Of a stretch of DNA of 64,000 bases, positions 8,408 to 16,688 are shown piece after piece (position 1 is the first letter of the stretch; every line of letters starts with the position of its first letter). A program made the position numbers and the translations under genes. The stretch comes from Mesonia maritima (GTDB lineage Bacteria; Bacteroidota; Bacteroidia; Flavobacteriales; Flavobacteriaceae), in contig NZ_JBHLUA010000012.1 in NCBI RefSeq assembly GCF_042433895.1, forward strand, positions 558,001 through 622,000. Direction: 5' to 3'. Below the pieces are notes generated by a model, which searched no databases, was not told where the DNA came from, and was given only the letters and a program-made list of their open reading frames with translations.

Positions 8408-8827
8408 TTACTCACTTACTACCGGAACCTTTTTTTCGAGATAGGTAGCTTCTCCATTTTCATTTTCTCCTCGCCAAAATTTAAAGAGATAAAAATCGTT
8501 TCGCGCTGCTGAAAAAAGCAATTTTTTGCTGATTTTTTTATGGGTTAGCGAATCGCAATTTTCATCTAAGATAACACTATTTATGACGGCAATTGTTACT
8601 GTATTTTTATTTTCGGTTTTATCAAATCCTTCAAAAAAATAACAGGTATTTGGTTGACTATAATTTATTTGAAATTCATAATTTTTTAAATAAACTAACG
8701 TGTCTGGAATTGTCACAGAATCTATAGCAACCAAATCGTATCTAAAATTATAATTATTCTCATCATCTAGACTGCATCCTGCTAGGAAAAGCAGTATTCC
8801 TACACAAATAAAATTAATCTTTTTCAT
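8408..8827 (-). CDS. Hypothetical lipoprotein upstream of the sigma factor
   Basis: The 139-residue product carries a lipoprotein signal (MKKINFICVGILLFLAGC) and mature start CSLDDENN, acidic after the cysteine. The body is strand-rich with no motif I recognise. It is the first gene of the sigma operon, 15 bases before the sigma gene, so it may take part in the same signalling path, for example as an envelope sensor; this is inferred from position only. Confidence 0.7.
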   Translation of the reverse strand: MKKINFICVGILLFLAGCSLDDENNYNFRYDLVAIDSVTIPDTLVYLKNYEFQINYSQPNTCYFFEGFDKTENKNTVTIAVINSVILDENCDSLTHKKISKKLLFSAARNDFYLFKFWRGENENGEATYLEKKVPVVSE

Positions 8828-8910
8828 CTTCTTTTTGCTTAACTTTTGATAATTAAGCTTTTATATTTTAAGGTAGATGAAAAATAGTAGAGAAGGTTGC
8901 GTTAAAACAA

Positions 8911-8945
8911 AAAAAATCCTACCGAATAATTAAGGTAGGATTTTT
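8911..8945 (-). terminator. Intrinsic terminator after recA
   Basis: AAAAATCCTACC (8912-8923) pairs with GGTAGGATTTTT (8934-8945), a 12-base perfect stem with loop of ten. It sits 22 bases past the recA stop and isolates recA from the sigma operon. Confidence 0.85.
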
Positions 8946-8967
8946 AAAAATTTTTATATTGAATAAA

Positions 8968-9981
8968 TTAAGAAGTCGCAATTTTTATGGCTTCAGTAAT
9001 TTTAGTTTCTAATTCTTCCATTAAATCTGGATTGTCTTTTAGTAAAGTTTTTACGGCATCTCTACCTTGTCCTAATTTAGTATCTTCATAACTAAACCAA
9101 GAACCGGCTTTTTTAATAATTTCGTAATCTACACCAACATCAATAACTTCACCAACTTTAGAAATTCCTTCGCCATACATAATGTCGAATTCTGCAGTTT
9201 TAAAAGGCGGTGCTACTTTGTTTTTTACCACTTTTACTCGCGTTTTATTTCCTTTTACATCGCTATTACTGTCTTTAATTTGGGTTGAACGACGAATATC
9301 GAGACGAACCGAAGCGTAGAATTTTAATGCATTTCCACCGGTAGTTGTTTCAGGGTTCCCGAACATAACGCCAATTTTCTCTCGAAGTTGGTTAATAAAA
9401 ATTACCGTACAATGGGTTTTACTAATTGAAGCGGTTAATTTTCGAAGTGCTTGCGACATTAATCGGGCGTGTAATCCCATTTTAGAATCGCCCATTTCAC
9501 CTTCAATTTCACTTTTTGGTGTTAAAGCCGCAACAGAATCGACTACAATAATATCAATTGCACCAGAGCGAATTAAATTATCTGCAATTTCTAAAGCTTG
9601 TTCTCCGTGATCCGGTTGTGAGATGATTAAATTTTCAATATCAACGCCTAATTTTTCAGCATAAAAACGATCAAAAGCATGTTCCGCATCAATAAAAGCT
9701 GCTATTCCTCCAGCTTTTTGAGCTTCTGCAATAGCATGCAAAGTTAATGTTGTTTTTCCTGAAGATTCTGGTCCGTAAATTTCAATTACACGTCCTCGTG
9801 GGTAACCGCCAACACCTAATGCCAAATCTAAACCTAACGATCCAGATGAAATTGCATCTACATCTTGTACAGCTTGATCGCTCATTTTCATGACCGTTCC
9901 TTTTCCGTAAGTTTTATCTAATTTATCTAGCGTTAATTTTAACGCCTTCATTTTTGCTTCTTTTTCGTTGTCTTTACTCAT
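8968..9981 (-). CDS. recA: Recombinase RecA
   Basis: RecA forms filaments on single-stranded DNA for homologous recombination and triggers SOS-type self-cleavage of repressors. The 337-residue length is normal. Walker A is GPESSGKT at residues 70-77, the Walker B region is IDIIVVDSVAALTPK, and MGLHARLMSQALRKL and the DNA-binding loop region INQLREKIGVMFGNPETTTG are all present. The start MSKDNEKEAK fits flavobacterial homologues. It is monocistronic, with a terminator at 8911-8945 and its own promoter upstream (10016-10046). Confidence 0.98.
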   Translation of the reverse strand: MSKDNEKEAKMKALKLTLDKLDKTYGKGTVMKMSDQAVQDVDAISSGSLGLDLALGVGGYPRGRVIEIYGPESSGKTTLTLHAIAEAQKAGGIAAFIDAEHAFDRFYAEKLGVDIENLIISQPDHGEQALEIADNLIRSGAIDIIVVDSVAALTPKSEIEGEMGDSKMGLHARLMSQALRKLTASISKTHCTVIFINQLREKIGVMFGNPETTTGGNALKFYASVRLDIRRSTQIKDSNSDVKGNKTRVKVVKNKVAPPFKTAEFDIMYGEGISKVGEVIDVGVDYEIIKKAGSWFSYEDTKLGQGRDAVKTLLKDNPDLMEELETKITEAIKIATS

Positions 9982-9990
9982 ATTTCTTAG

Positions 9991-10046
9991 CTCCTATAAT
10001 GTTCTTGAAGAACCGCTAAGGTACTATAAGTTTTTGTGCATCACAA
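9991..10046 (-). promoter_or_regulatory. recA promoter, leader palindrome and Shine-Dalgarno site
   Basis: On the reverse strand a TTG (10044-10046), a 20-base spacer and TACCTTAG (10016-10023) fit the Bacteroidota -33/-7 promoter with one mismatch. The leader then holds an odd palindrome GTTCTTGAAGAAC (10001-10013, forward strand) and an AGGAG at 9990-9994, 8 bases before the ATG. A good Shine-Dalgarno is uncommon in this phylum. The palindrome could be an operator or a small hairpin; I know of no flavobacterial SOS box to compare with. Confidence 0.5.
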
Positions 10047-10104
10047 TGCTCTACGCAACCTTTTTAAATTTTTTGTATCTACTTATAAAGCTAGAAAAAG
10101 ATAG

Positions 10105-10194
10105 ATGAGGTTTCTGAAAAAGAATATTATTTTTAATGGAACCACTTTAATTACAATTGCTTACACAAGCGCTTGTAAAATTGATGGTGGCTGA
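10105..10194 (+). CDS. Possible 29-residue lipoprotein-like small ORF
   Basis: In the 365-base gap between recA and trhO the forward strand encodes a 29-residue peptide, MRFLKKNIIFNG then TTLITIAYTSACKIDGG. It looks like a lipoprotein signal peptide: basic start, hydrophobic stretch, TSAC at the cysteine, and five residues after it. A strong forward-strand terminator follows at 10255-10288, and no other forward gene is present to use it. No clear TAnnTTTG promoter was found upstream, so expression is uncertain. It could instead be a remnant of a longer lipoprotein gene, or a chance frame over a small RNA. Otherwise the gap holds only recA and trhO regulatory sites. Confidence 0.3.
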   Translation: MRFLKKNIIFNGTTLITIAYTSACKIDGG

Positions 10195-10254
10195 CGTTGT
10201 TTTACTTTTTTAAGCAATTAAAATAATAAGTAAAATAATGAATTAGCCATTCAC

Positions 10255-10288
10255 AAAAAAGCCCGGAACAAGTTTCACGGGCTTTTTT
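10255..10288 (+). terminator. Orphan intrinsic terminator between recA and trhO
   Basis: AAAAAAGCCCG (10255-10265) pairs with CGGGCTTTTTT (10278-10288); inner bases GAA/TTC extend the pairing. The nearest protein-coding genes diverge from it, so it ends either the 29-codon frame at 10105 or an unannotated RNA. Confidence 0.8.
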
Positions 10289-10300
10289 GTATTTTTATAG

Positions 10301-10308
10301 TATCTTTG
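10301..10308 (+). promoter_or_regulatory. -7 promoter element TATCTTTG for trhO
   Basis: TATCTTTG is an exact TAnnTTTG match, 38 bases before the ATG at 10347 and directly after the orphan terminator. No TTG at the usual -33 distance. Confidence 0.5.
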
Positions 10309-10346
10309 CAAACTCAAACTTTTGTAAAACTTTAAATTAGTATAGC

Positions 10347-11378
10347 ATGCAACTGTACAATAAATTAAGTGCACAAGAGAGAGCGCAATTATTAGATGAA
10401 GCCGGCGAAGACCGACTCACGCTTTCTTTTTATCAGTACGCCAAAATTGGCAATCCAGAACTTTTCAGAAATCATTTATTTGTCGCTTGGGACGCTTTAG
10501 AAGTCTTGGGTAGAATTTATGTAGCCCACGAAGGAATTAATGCACAACTTTCCGTCCCGGCGAAGCGCTTTAACGAATTTAAAAAATTTATTGATGAAAT
10601 TTATTTTCTAGAAGGCGTTCGGTTGAATATTGCTATTGAACACGATGTAAAATCATTTTTAAAACTGAAAATAAAAGTTCGTGATAAAATTGTAGCCGAC
10701 GGTCTTGATGATGATACGTTTGATGTTACCCAAAAAGGTGTTCACGTTGATGCGAAAAAATTCAACGATTTATTGAACGACCCCAATACGGTTTTAGTAG
10801 ATATGCGAAACCATTACGAAAGTGAAATTGGTCATTTTCAAGGAGCAATTACACCCGATGTAGATACCTTTAGAGATTCTTTACCAATAATTGAAGAAGA
10901 TTTAAAAGAACATAAAGAAGACAAAAATTTGGTGATGTATTGTACCGGTGGAATTCGATGCGAAAAAGCCAGTGCTTATTATAAACATCGTGGATTTAAA
11001 AATGTATTTCAATTAGAAGGCGGAATAATTGAATACGCGCGTCAAGTTGAAAATTTAAAACTCGAAAATAAATTTATCGGTAAAAATTTCGTGTTCGATC
11101 ACCGTCGAGCTGAAAAAATTTCTGATGATGTGATCGCGCATTGTCACCAATGCGGCAAAGCTTGTGACACGCACGTAAATTGTGCAAATGAGGCTTGCCA
11201 TTTATTGTTTATTCAATGTGAAGAATGTGCCGAAAAAATGGATAATTGTTGTTCAGATCATTGTAAAGAAATTCATGCGTTACCTTATGAAGAACAAAAA
11301 GCACTTCGTCGCGGTAAACATAACAGCAATAAAATCTTCAAAAAAGGAAGATCTGAAGTGCTGAAATTTAAGGCGTGA
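10347..11378 (+). CDS. trhO: tRNA uridine(34) hydroxylase TrhO (rhodanese family)
   Basis: TrhO hydroxylates uridine 34 of certain tRNAs in an oxygen-dependent way, the first step to 5-methoxy- or carboxymethoxy-uridine at the wobble position. The 343-residue protein has the usual N-terminal domain (ending GRIYVAHEGINAQLSVP), a rhodanese domain with the active-site loop VMYCTGGIRCEKAS (Cys near 198), and a C-terminal cysteine-rich tail (HCHQCGKACD, CEECAEKMDNCC) that probably binds metal. Length agrees with E. coli TrhO (YceA). It appears to start a unit with the small membrane protein gene 16 bases downstream. Confidence 0.93.
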   Translation: MQLYNKLSAQERAQLLDEAGEDRLTLSFYQYAKIGNPELFRNHLFVAWDALEVLGRIYVAHEGINAQLSVPAKRFNEFKKFIDEIYFLEGVRLNIAIEHDVKSFLKLKIKVRDKIVADGLDDDTFDVTQKGVHVDAKKFNDLLNDPNTVLVDMRNHYESEIGHFQGAITPDVDTFRDSLPIIEEDLKEHKEDKNLVMYCTGGIRCEKASAYYKHRGFKNVFQLEGGIIEYARQVENLKLENKFIGKNFVFDHRRAEKISDDVIAHCHQCGKACDTHVNCANEACHLLFIQCEECAEKMDNCCSDHCKEIHALPYEEQKALRRGKHNSNKIFKKGRSEVLKFKA

Positions 11379-11394
11379 TATATAAATTCAAAAT

Positions 11395-11727
11395 ATGAAT
11401 AATACTGACGAAACTTCTTTAAAAGAAAAAATTTATTTAGGAATTTCTTCAGTATTTTCAGTTGTAGCGCTGCTAGAATTTATTCTGTGGATTTTAATTT
11501 TTAAGCGGCACGATTCATTTAAAGATGCCAAGACAGCTTATTTCAATTTATTTCCCGAATTTTTACGTCACGCTGGTTTAGCTACTGGAATAACCATTCT
11601 ACTTCTTTTAATTTCAATAGCCTTATTTAGCTATGTTTATAGAAATAAAAAACTAGGTTCAATTAGTTTGGGCTTTATTATAATTACGTCTTTATTATTG
11701 CTTTGTAATATCTGGTCAATTTTGTAG
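11395..11727 (+). CDS. Small three-helix membrane protein
   Basis: The 110-residue protein has three hydrophobic helices (about 15-35, 60-82 and 89-108) and a short charged loop (FKRHDSFKDAK). I do not recognise the family. It starts 16 bases after trhO and is probably co-transcribed, but no functional link is evident. Confidence 0.6.
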   Translation: MNNTDETSLKEKIYLGISSVFSVVALLEFILWILIFKRHDSFKDAKTAYFNLFPEFLRHAGLATGITILLLLISIALFSYVYRNKKLGSISLGFIIITSLLLLCNIWSIL

Positions 11728-11871
11728 AAATTGAAAATAAACTTTCTAAAGACTTCAACATTTAGAAAACTTCATGCTTGCTCATAATAAATTGGTATCT
11801 TTACCTTTTAAAAAAATACTAATGTTCAACCTTGTTTTTTTCAGAATAGAGGTTTCAAGATATAATTAAAT

Positions 11872-13038
11872 ATGGCGTGTGGAAGTTGCTCGACCGGTAA
11901 AGACGGTCAGCCAAAAGGATGTAAAAATAACGGTTCTTGCGGAACCGACAGTTGTAATAAACTCTCAGTTTTCGATTGGCTTTCAAATATGAGTTTGCCA
12001 AACGGACAAGCTGTTTTTAACTGTGTAGAAGTCCGTTTTAAAAATGGAAGAAAACACTTTTATAAAAATGTAGATAATTTAAGTCTTCAAATTGGCGATG
12101 TTGTCGCTACAGAAGCTTCACCAGGTCATGATGTTGGTCAAGTTAGTCTTACCGGCGAATTGGTGAAAGTGCAAATGCGGAAAAAACGCGTTAAAGAAGA
12201 TAGTGATGAAGTTCTAAAAATCTATAGAAAAGCTTCACAAAAAGATATTGATGTTTGGACCGAAGCTAGAAATCGTGAAGAACAAATAAAAAAACGCGCG
12301 CGAGAAATTGCTATTCGATTAAACCTGCGAATGAAAATTAGCGATATAGAATTTCAAGGCGACGGCTCAAAAGCTACCTTTTATTATACTGCTGAAGATC
12401 GTGTAGATTTTAGACAGCTTATTAAAGAATTTGCTTACGAATTTAAAACCCGTATCGAAATGAAGCAAATCGGCTTTCGTCAAGAAGCCGCTCGTTTGGG
12501 CGGAATTGGTTCTTGCGGAAGAGAATTATGCTGTTCAACTTGGTTAACAGATTTTAGATCGGTAACCACATCAGCAGCGCGTTATCAGCAACTTTCCTTG
12601 AATCCGCAGAAATTAGCCGGACAATGTGGAAAATTAAAATGCTGTTTAAATTATGAACTCGATTCGTATTTAGACGCACTTAAAGAATTTCCAAAGCAAG
12701 ACACCAAACTTCAAACCCAAAAAGGAACAGCAGTTTGTCAAAAAATTGATATTTTTAAAGGTTCATTGTGGTATGCTTATGAAGGTGAATGGATGAATTG
12801 GCACGAACTGAAAACAGATCAGGTTAAAAAAATACTCGAAGCCGCTAAAAACAAAAAGCCTGTTGCCAGTTTAGAAGAATTTTCAGTAGAACTTGAAAAG
12901 GAAAATAAAGTTGACTTCGGAAACGTTGTAGGTCAAGACAGTTTAACACGTTTTGATAAACCCACCAAAGGGCAAAACAAAAAGCGAAGAAATAAACGAA
13001 AGAAACCACGAAAAAAAAGGCCTAAAAACAATGCATAA
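11872..13038 (+). CDS. ricT: RicT/PSP1 domain protein
   Basis: The 388-residue protein contains the PSP1 domain of Bacillus RicT (YaaT), a subunit of an iron-sulfur complex that there controls RNA maturation and development. Cysteines include five in the first 28 residues (C3, C6, C17, C23, C28) and the conserved pairs GSCGRELCCSTWL and GQCGKLKCCLNYE. The C-terminus is very basic (KKRRNKRKKPRKKRPKNN). Its last eight bases overlap the start of gldH, and PBP1A follows, so it heads an envelope-related operon. A TATCTTTA element at 11796-11803 with a TTG 15 bases before it may be the promoter. The exact function in Bacteroidota is not established here. Confidence 0.88.
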   Translation: MACGSCSTGKDGQPKGCKNNGSCGTDSCNKLSVFDWLSNMSLPNGQAVFNCVEVRFKNGRKHFYKNVDNLSLQIGDVVATEASPGHDVGQVSLTGELVKVQMRKKRVKEDSDEVLKIYRKASQKDIDVWTEARNREEQIKKRAREIAIRLNLRMKISDIEFQGDGSKATFYYTAEDRVDFRQLIKEFAYEFKTRIEMKQIGFRQEAARLGGIGSCGRELCCSTWLTDFRSVTTSAARYQQLSLNPQKLAGQCGKLKCCLNYELDSYLDALKEFPKQDTKLQTQKGTAVCQKIDIFKGSLWYAYEGEWMNWHELKTDQVKKILEAAKNKKPVASLEEFSVELEKENKVDFGNVVGQDSLTRFDKPTKGQNKKRRNKRKKPRKKRPKNNA

Positions 13039-13516
13039 ATTTTTGGTATTTTTATTGCTTTCAATTTGTTTTTTAATGACTTCGTGCGACTCAAAACAAG
13101 TTTTTGATGAATATAAAAGCGTTGGTAAAAGCTGGCATAAAGATTCTATTGTAAATTTTCAGGTGAAAGACTTAGATACATTAAAATCGTACAATTTATT
13201 TATAAACATTAGAAATAATAGCGATTTTAACTACAATAATCTTTTCTTAATCACCTCTATGAATTTTCCCAACGGAAAAATAATAACCGATACTTTAGAG
13301 TATGAAATGGCTTATCCCGATGGAAAATTTATGGGCTCAGGATTTGGAGAAGTAAAAGAAAATAAATTGTGGTATAAAGAAAAGGTTCAATTTACTGAAG
13401 AAGGCGTTTATCAAGTCGATATTCAGCAAGCGATGCGCAAAAACGGAAAAATAGATCCAATTGAAAAATTAGAAGGAATAACCGAAGTCGGTTTTAGAAT
13501 AGAGAAAGTAAACTAA
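13031..13516 (+). CDS. gldH: Gliding motility lipoprotein GldH
   Basis: GldH is one of the lipoproteins needed for flavobacterial gliding and type IX secretion. The product (161 residues) starts MHKFLVFLLLSICFLMTSC, a lipoprotein signal, and the body carries recognisable GldH segments such as MNFPNGKIITDTLEYEMA and ENKLWYKEKVQF, with QQAMRKNGKIDPIEKLEGIT near the end. The open frame extends upstream into ricT, but the signal peptide fixes the start at 13031, overlapping ricT by eight bases. PBP1A begins 11 bases after its stop. Confidence 0.93.
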   Translation: MHKFLVFLLLSICFLMTSCDSKQVFDEYKSVGKSWHKDSIVNFQVKDLDTLKSYNLFINIRNNSDFNYNNLFLITSMNFPNGKIITDTLEYEMAYPDGKFMGSGFGEVKENKLWYKEKVQFTEEGVYQVDIQQAMRKNGKIDPIEKLEGITEVGFRIEKVN

Positions 13517-13527
13517 TAGTTTTATAC

Positions 13528-15870
13528 GTGAGTTCACAAAAAAAATCAAAATCAACGAAAAAAAAATCATCCTATAGAAAATATATAGCGTGGTTTTGGG
13601 GCTTATTTGCGGCAGGAATTTTAGCAGTAATATTTTTATTTCTACTAGCCGGTTGGGGTGCGTTTGGTGAAATGCCAACCTTCGATCAGCTGGAAAATCC
13701 TGAAACTAATTTAGCTACAGAAGTTTTTTCTTCCGATGGGAAAACACTCGGGAAATATTATAACGAAAACAGGACGCCTGTAAAATATGAAGATTTACCT
13801 GAAAATTTAATAAATGCTTTAGTCGCTACTGAAGATGAGAGATTTTATGAACATTCGGGAATAGACCCTCGCGGAACCTTGCGTGCGGTTGCTTACATGG
13901 CGCAAAAAGGAGGGGCCAGCACCATTACCCAACAATTAGCAAAACAACTTTTCACTAAAGTACGTTCAAGCAATTTAGCCGAAGCTGTCATTCAGAAAAT
14001 AAAAGAGTGGGTGATTTCTGTACGCTTAGAACGTCAATACACGAAAGAAGAAATCATTACGATGTATTTGAACAAATATGATTTTGTTTATCAAGCCGTA
14101 GGGATTCGGTCAGCTTCACGTATTTATTTTTCAAAAGAACCAAAAGATCTAAAAACGGAAGAAGCAGCAGTATTGGTAGCGATGCTTAAAAACCCGATGC
14201 TTTATAATCCAAGAAAGGAAGAATTTAAACAAAATTCATTAGATCGAAGAAACGTGGTGTTAAGCCAAATGGAAAAGAACGGTTTTCTTACAAAATCAGA
14301 AGAAGACTCGTTACAGCAATTACCATTAAAAATAGATTACAGTCCTGAAGGTCACGACGAAGGAATGGCGACGTATTTTAGAGCTTATCTACAAGGTTTC
14401 TTAAAAGATTGGATAGATAAAAACCCAAAACCCGATGGTGAAGAATATAATATTTATCGCGACGGATTAAAAGTTTATACCAGTATCGATTCTAGAATGC
14501 AAAAGCACGCAGAAGACGCGGTAAAAATGCATATGGCGCATTTACAGAAAGAATTTAATCGTCAAAATGAAAAAAATAAAACGGCACCTTTTAGAGGAGT
14601 AACCACAGAAGAAATAGATCGAATTATTTCACGAGCTATGAAAAATAGTGGACGTTGGAAAGAAATGAAAGCGAAAGGCTTTTCAGAAAAAGAAATTAAA
14701 GCTTCGTTCGATAAAAAACGTGAAATGCGCATTTTTTCTTGGGAAAATGAAACCGATATCGATACGGTAATGACGCCAAGGGATTCCATATTTTACTATA
14801 AATCATTTTTAAACTCCGGAATGATGTCGATGGAACCACAAACCGGTGAAGTAAAAGCTTGGGTTGGCGGTATAAATTTTAAACATTTTAAATACGAACA
14901 CGTAAAACAAGCCAGAAGGCAAGTAGGTTCGACGTTTAAACCATTTTTATACGCAACCGCAATTGACCAACTACATCTTTCGCCTTGTTATCAATTACCA
15001 AATTCGCCACATACTATTCCCAAAGGTAAACATGGTGTTTCTGAAGATTGGACACCAAAAAATTCCGGCGGAAAATATGGCGGAATGGTAACCTTGAAAG
15101 CAGCCTTGGCAAATTCATTAAACACAATTAGTGCACGATTAATGGATAAAACTGGTCCAGAACCTGTAATCGATTTATTAAAAAAACTCGGTGTCGATAC
15201 TTCTGAAATTGAACCTGTAGCTGCAATTGCTTTAGGTTCGGTAGATTTAAGTGTATTCGAAATGGTTTCAGCTTACAGTACGTTCGCCAATAAAGGAATT
15301 TATGTAAAACCGGTTATCGTTACACGAATTGAAGACAAAAACGGAACAATTTTGTATCAACATGTTCCAGAAAGTAAAGATGTAATGAGTGAAGAAGCTG
15401 CTTACGTCACCGTAAAATTAATGGAAGGTGTTACGCAATACGGTTCTGGACAGCGTTTACGTACTACTTGGGCAGTAAACGCGCCACATTATAAAAAAGC
15501 GGTAACTGGTTATCCATATGATTTTAAAAATCCGATTGCTGGAAAAACTGGAACTACACAGAATCAAAGTGACGGTTGGTTTATGGGAATGGTTCCTAAT
15601 TTAACAACTGGTGTTTGGGTTGGTGGTGAGGAACGTTCTGTTCATTTTCCAAGTATTACGTATGGACAAGGAGCAACAATGGCGCTTCCTATTTGGGGAA
15701 TTTATATGAAAAAACTCTATGCCGATAAAGAACTGAATGTTTCAAAGGAAGATTTTGAACGTCCTGAAGATTTAAGTATTCAAGTAGATTGCGATGGTAC
15801 AAATCCTTCCGGTGAAAAAAATGATACGAATGACTCGAATGAGGAATTTCCAGATGAGTTAGATTTTTAA
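13528..15870 (+). CDS. Penicillin-binding protein 1A (bifunctional transglycosylase/transpeptidase)
   Basis: This 780-residue class A PBP polymerises and cross-links peptidoglycan at the outer face of the inner membrane. It has a basic cytoplasmic tail, a membrane helix at about 22-46, a GT51 domain with the catalytic-glutamate motif ATEDERFYEHSG and GGASTITQQLAKQLF, and a transpeptidase domain with SxxK (GSTFKPFLYA), SLN (ANSLNTISARL) and KTG (AGKTGTTQNQSDGW). The start codon is GTG; there is no nearby ATG before the membrane helix. It lies 11 bases after gldH, so ricT-gldH-PBP1A is one operon ending at terminator 15891-15931. Confidence 0.95.
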   Translation: MSSQKKSKSTKKKSSYRKYIAWFWGLFAAGILAVIFLFLLAGWGAFGEMPTFDQLENPETNLATEVFSSDGKTLGKYYNENRTPVKYEDLPENLINALVATEDERFYEHSGIDPRGTLRAVAYMAQKGGASTITQQLAKQLFTKVRSSNLAEAVIQKIKEWVISVRLERQYTKEEIITMYLNKYDFVYQAVGIRSASRIYFSKEPKDLKTEEAAVLVAMLKNPMLYNPRKEEFKQNSLDRRNVVLSQMEKNGFLTKSEEDSLQQLPLKIDYSPEGHDEGMATYFRAYLQGFLKDWIDKNPKPDGEEYNIYRDGLKVYTSIDSRMQKHAEDAVKMHMAHLQKEFNRQNEKNKTAPFRGVTTEEIDRIISRAMKNSGRWKEMKAKGFSEKEIKASFDKKREMRIFSWENETDIDTVMTPRDSIFYYKSFLNSGMMSMEPQTGEVKAWVGGINFKHFKYEHVKQARRQVGSTFKPFLYATAIDQLHLSPCYQLPNSPHTIPKGKHGVSEDWTPKNSGGKYGGMVTLKAALANSLNTISARLMDKTGPEPVIDLLKKLGVDTSEIEPVAAIALGSVDLSVFEMVSAYSTFANKGIYVKPVIVTRIEDKNGTILYQHVPESKDVMSEEAAYVTVKLMEGVTQYGSGQRLRTTWAVNAPHYKKAVTGYPYDFKNPIAGKTGTTQNQSDGWFMGMVPNLTTGVWVGGEERSVHFPSITYGQGATMALPIWGIYMKKLYADKELNVSKEDFERPEDLSIQVDCDGTNPSGEKNDTNDSNEEFPDELDF

Positions 15871-15890
15871 CTTTTAGAAAATTAATTTTG

Positions 15891-15931
15891 AAAGCCCTTC
15901 AGAAAAGTACAAATTTCTGAAGGGCTTTTTT
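15891..15931 (+). terminator. Intrinsic terminator after PBP1A
   Basis: AAAGCCCTTCAGAAA (15891-15905) pairs perfectly with TTTCTGAAGGGCTTT (15914-15928), followed by T to 15931. Confidence 0.88.
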
Positions 15932-15933
15932 AA

Positions 15934-15964
15934 TTGTCCTAATCTTAGAATTTTCGTATTTTTC
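15934..15964 (+). promoter_or_regulatory. Promoter of the CoA-transferase operon
   Basis: TTG (15934-15936), a 20-base spacer and TATTTTTC (15957-15964) match the Bacteroidota -33/-7 pattern with one mismatch. It follows directly on the PBP1A terminator and lies 19 bases before the start codon. Confidence 0.5.
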
Positions 15965-15983
15965 CATAAAATTTAGGAATCTC

Positions 15984-16685
15984 ATGATTAGAAAAACAGT
16001 TAATAATGTTCAAGAAGCATTAGAAGGTGTCGAAGACAGCATGACATTTATGTTAGGCGGTTTCGGTCTCTGCGGAATTCCCGAAAATGCTATCTCAGAA
16101 TTGGTAAAAAGAAATATTAAAGATATCACTTGCATTTCTAATAACGCAGGTGTAGACGATTTCGGATTAGGTTTATTGCTGAAGAAAAACCAAATAAAAA
16201 AAATGGTCTCTTCTTATGTTGGTGAAAACGCTGAGTTTGAACGCCAAATGTTAAGTGGTGAATTAGAAGTAGAGCTAACACCGCAAGGGACTTTGGCTGC
16301 AAAATGTTTAGCTGCACAACAAGGTTTTCCGGCAATTTACACACCAGCAGGCTATGGAACCGAAGTTTCCCTAAACAAAGAAACGCGTAAATTTGAAGAT
16401 AAAATGTACGTGTTAGAAGAAGCTTACAAAGCAGATTTTGCATTTGTAAAAGCTTGGAAAGGTGACGAAGCCGGAAACTTAATTTTTAAAGGAACCGCAA
16501 GAAACTTCAACCCCAATATGTGTGGAGCTGCAAAAGTAACCGTAGTTGAGGTAGAAGAATTAGTTCCTGCTGGTGAGCTAGACCCTAATCAAATTCACAT
16601 TCCGGGAATTTTTGTACAACGAATTTTCCAAGGAAAAGATTACGAAAAAAGAATTGAGCAACGAACAGTTCGACCAAAAAAATAA
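15984..16685 (+). CDS. scoA: 3-oxoacid CoA-transferase subunit A
   Basis: The alpha subunit of succinyl-CoA:3-ketoacid CoA-transferase moves CoA between succinyl-CoA and acetoacetate, linking ketone-body or fatty-acid breakdown with the TCA cycle. The 233-residue product has the CoA-transferase family I pattern, with GGFGLCGIPENAISEL near the N-terminus and YVGENAEFERQ, then AIYTPAGYGTEV. Subunit B starts three bases after its stop. Confidence 0.93.
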   Translation: MIRKTVNNVQEALEGVEDSMTFMLGGFGLCGIPENAISELVKRNIKDITCISNNAGVDDFGLGLLLKKNQIKKMVSSYVGENAEFERQMLSGELEVELTPQGTLAAKCLAAQQGFPAIYTPAGYGTEVSLNKETRKFEDKMYVLEEAYKADFAFVKAWKGDEAGNLIFKGTARNFNPNMCGAAKVTVVEVEELVPAGELDPNQIHIPGIFVQRIFQGKDYEKRIEQRTVRPKK

Positions 16686-16688
16686 ACT

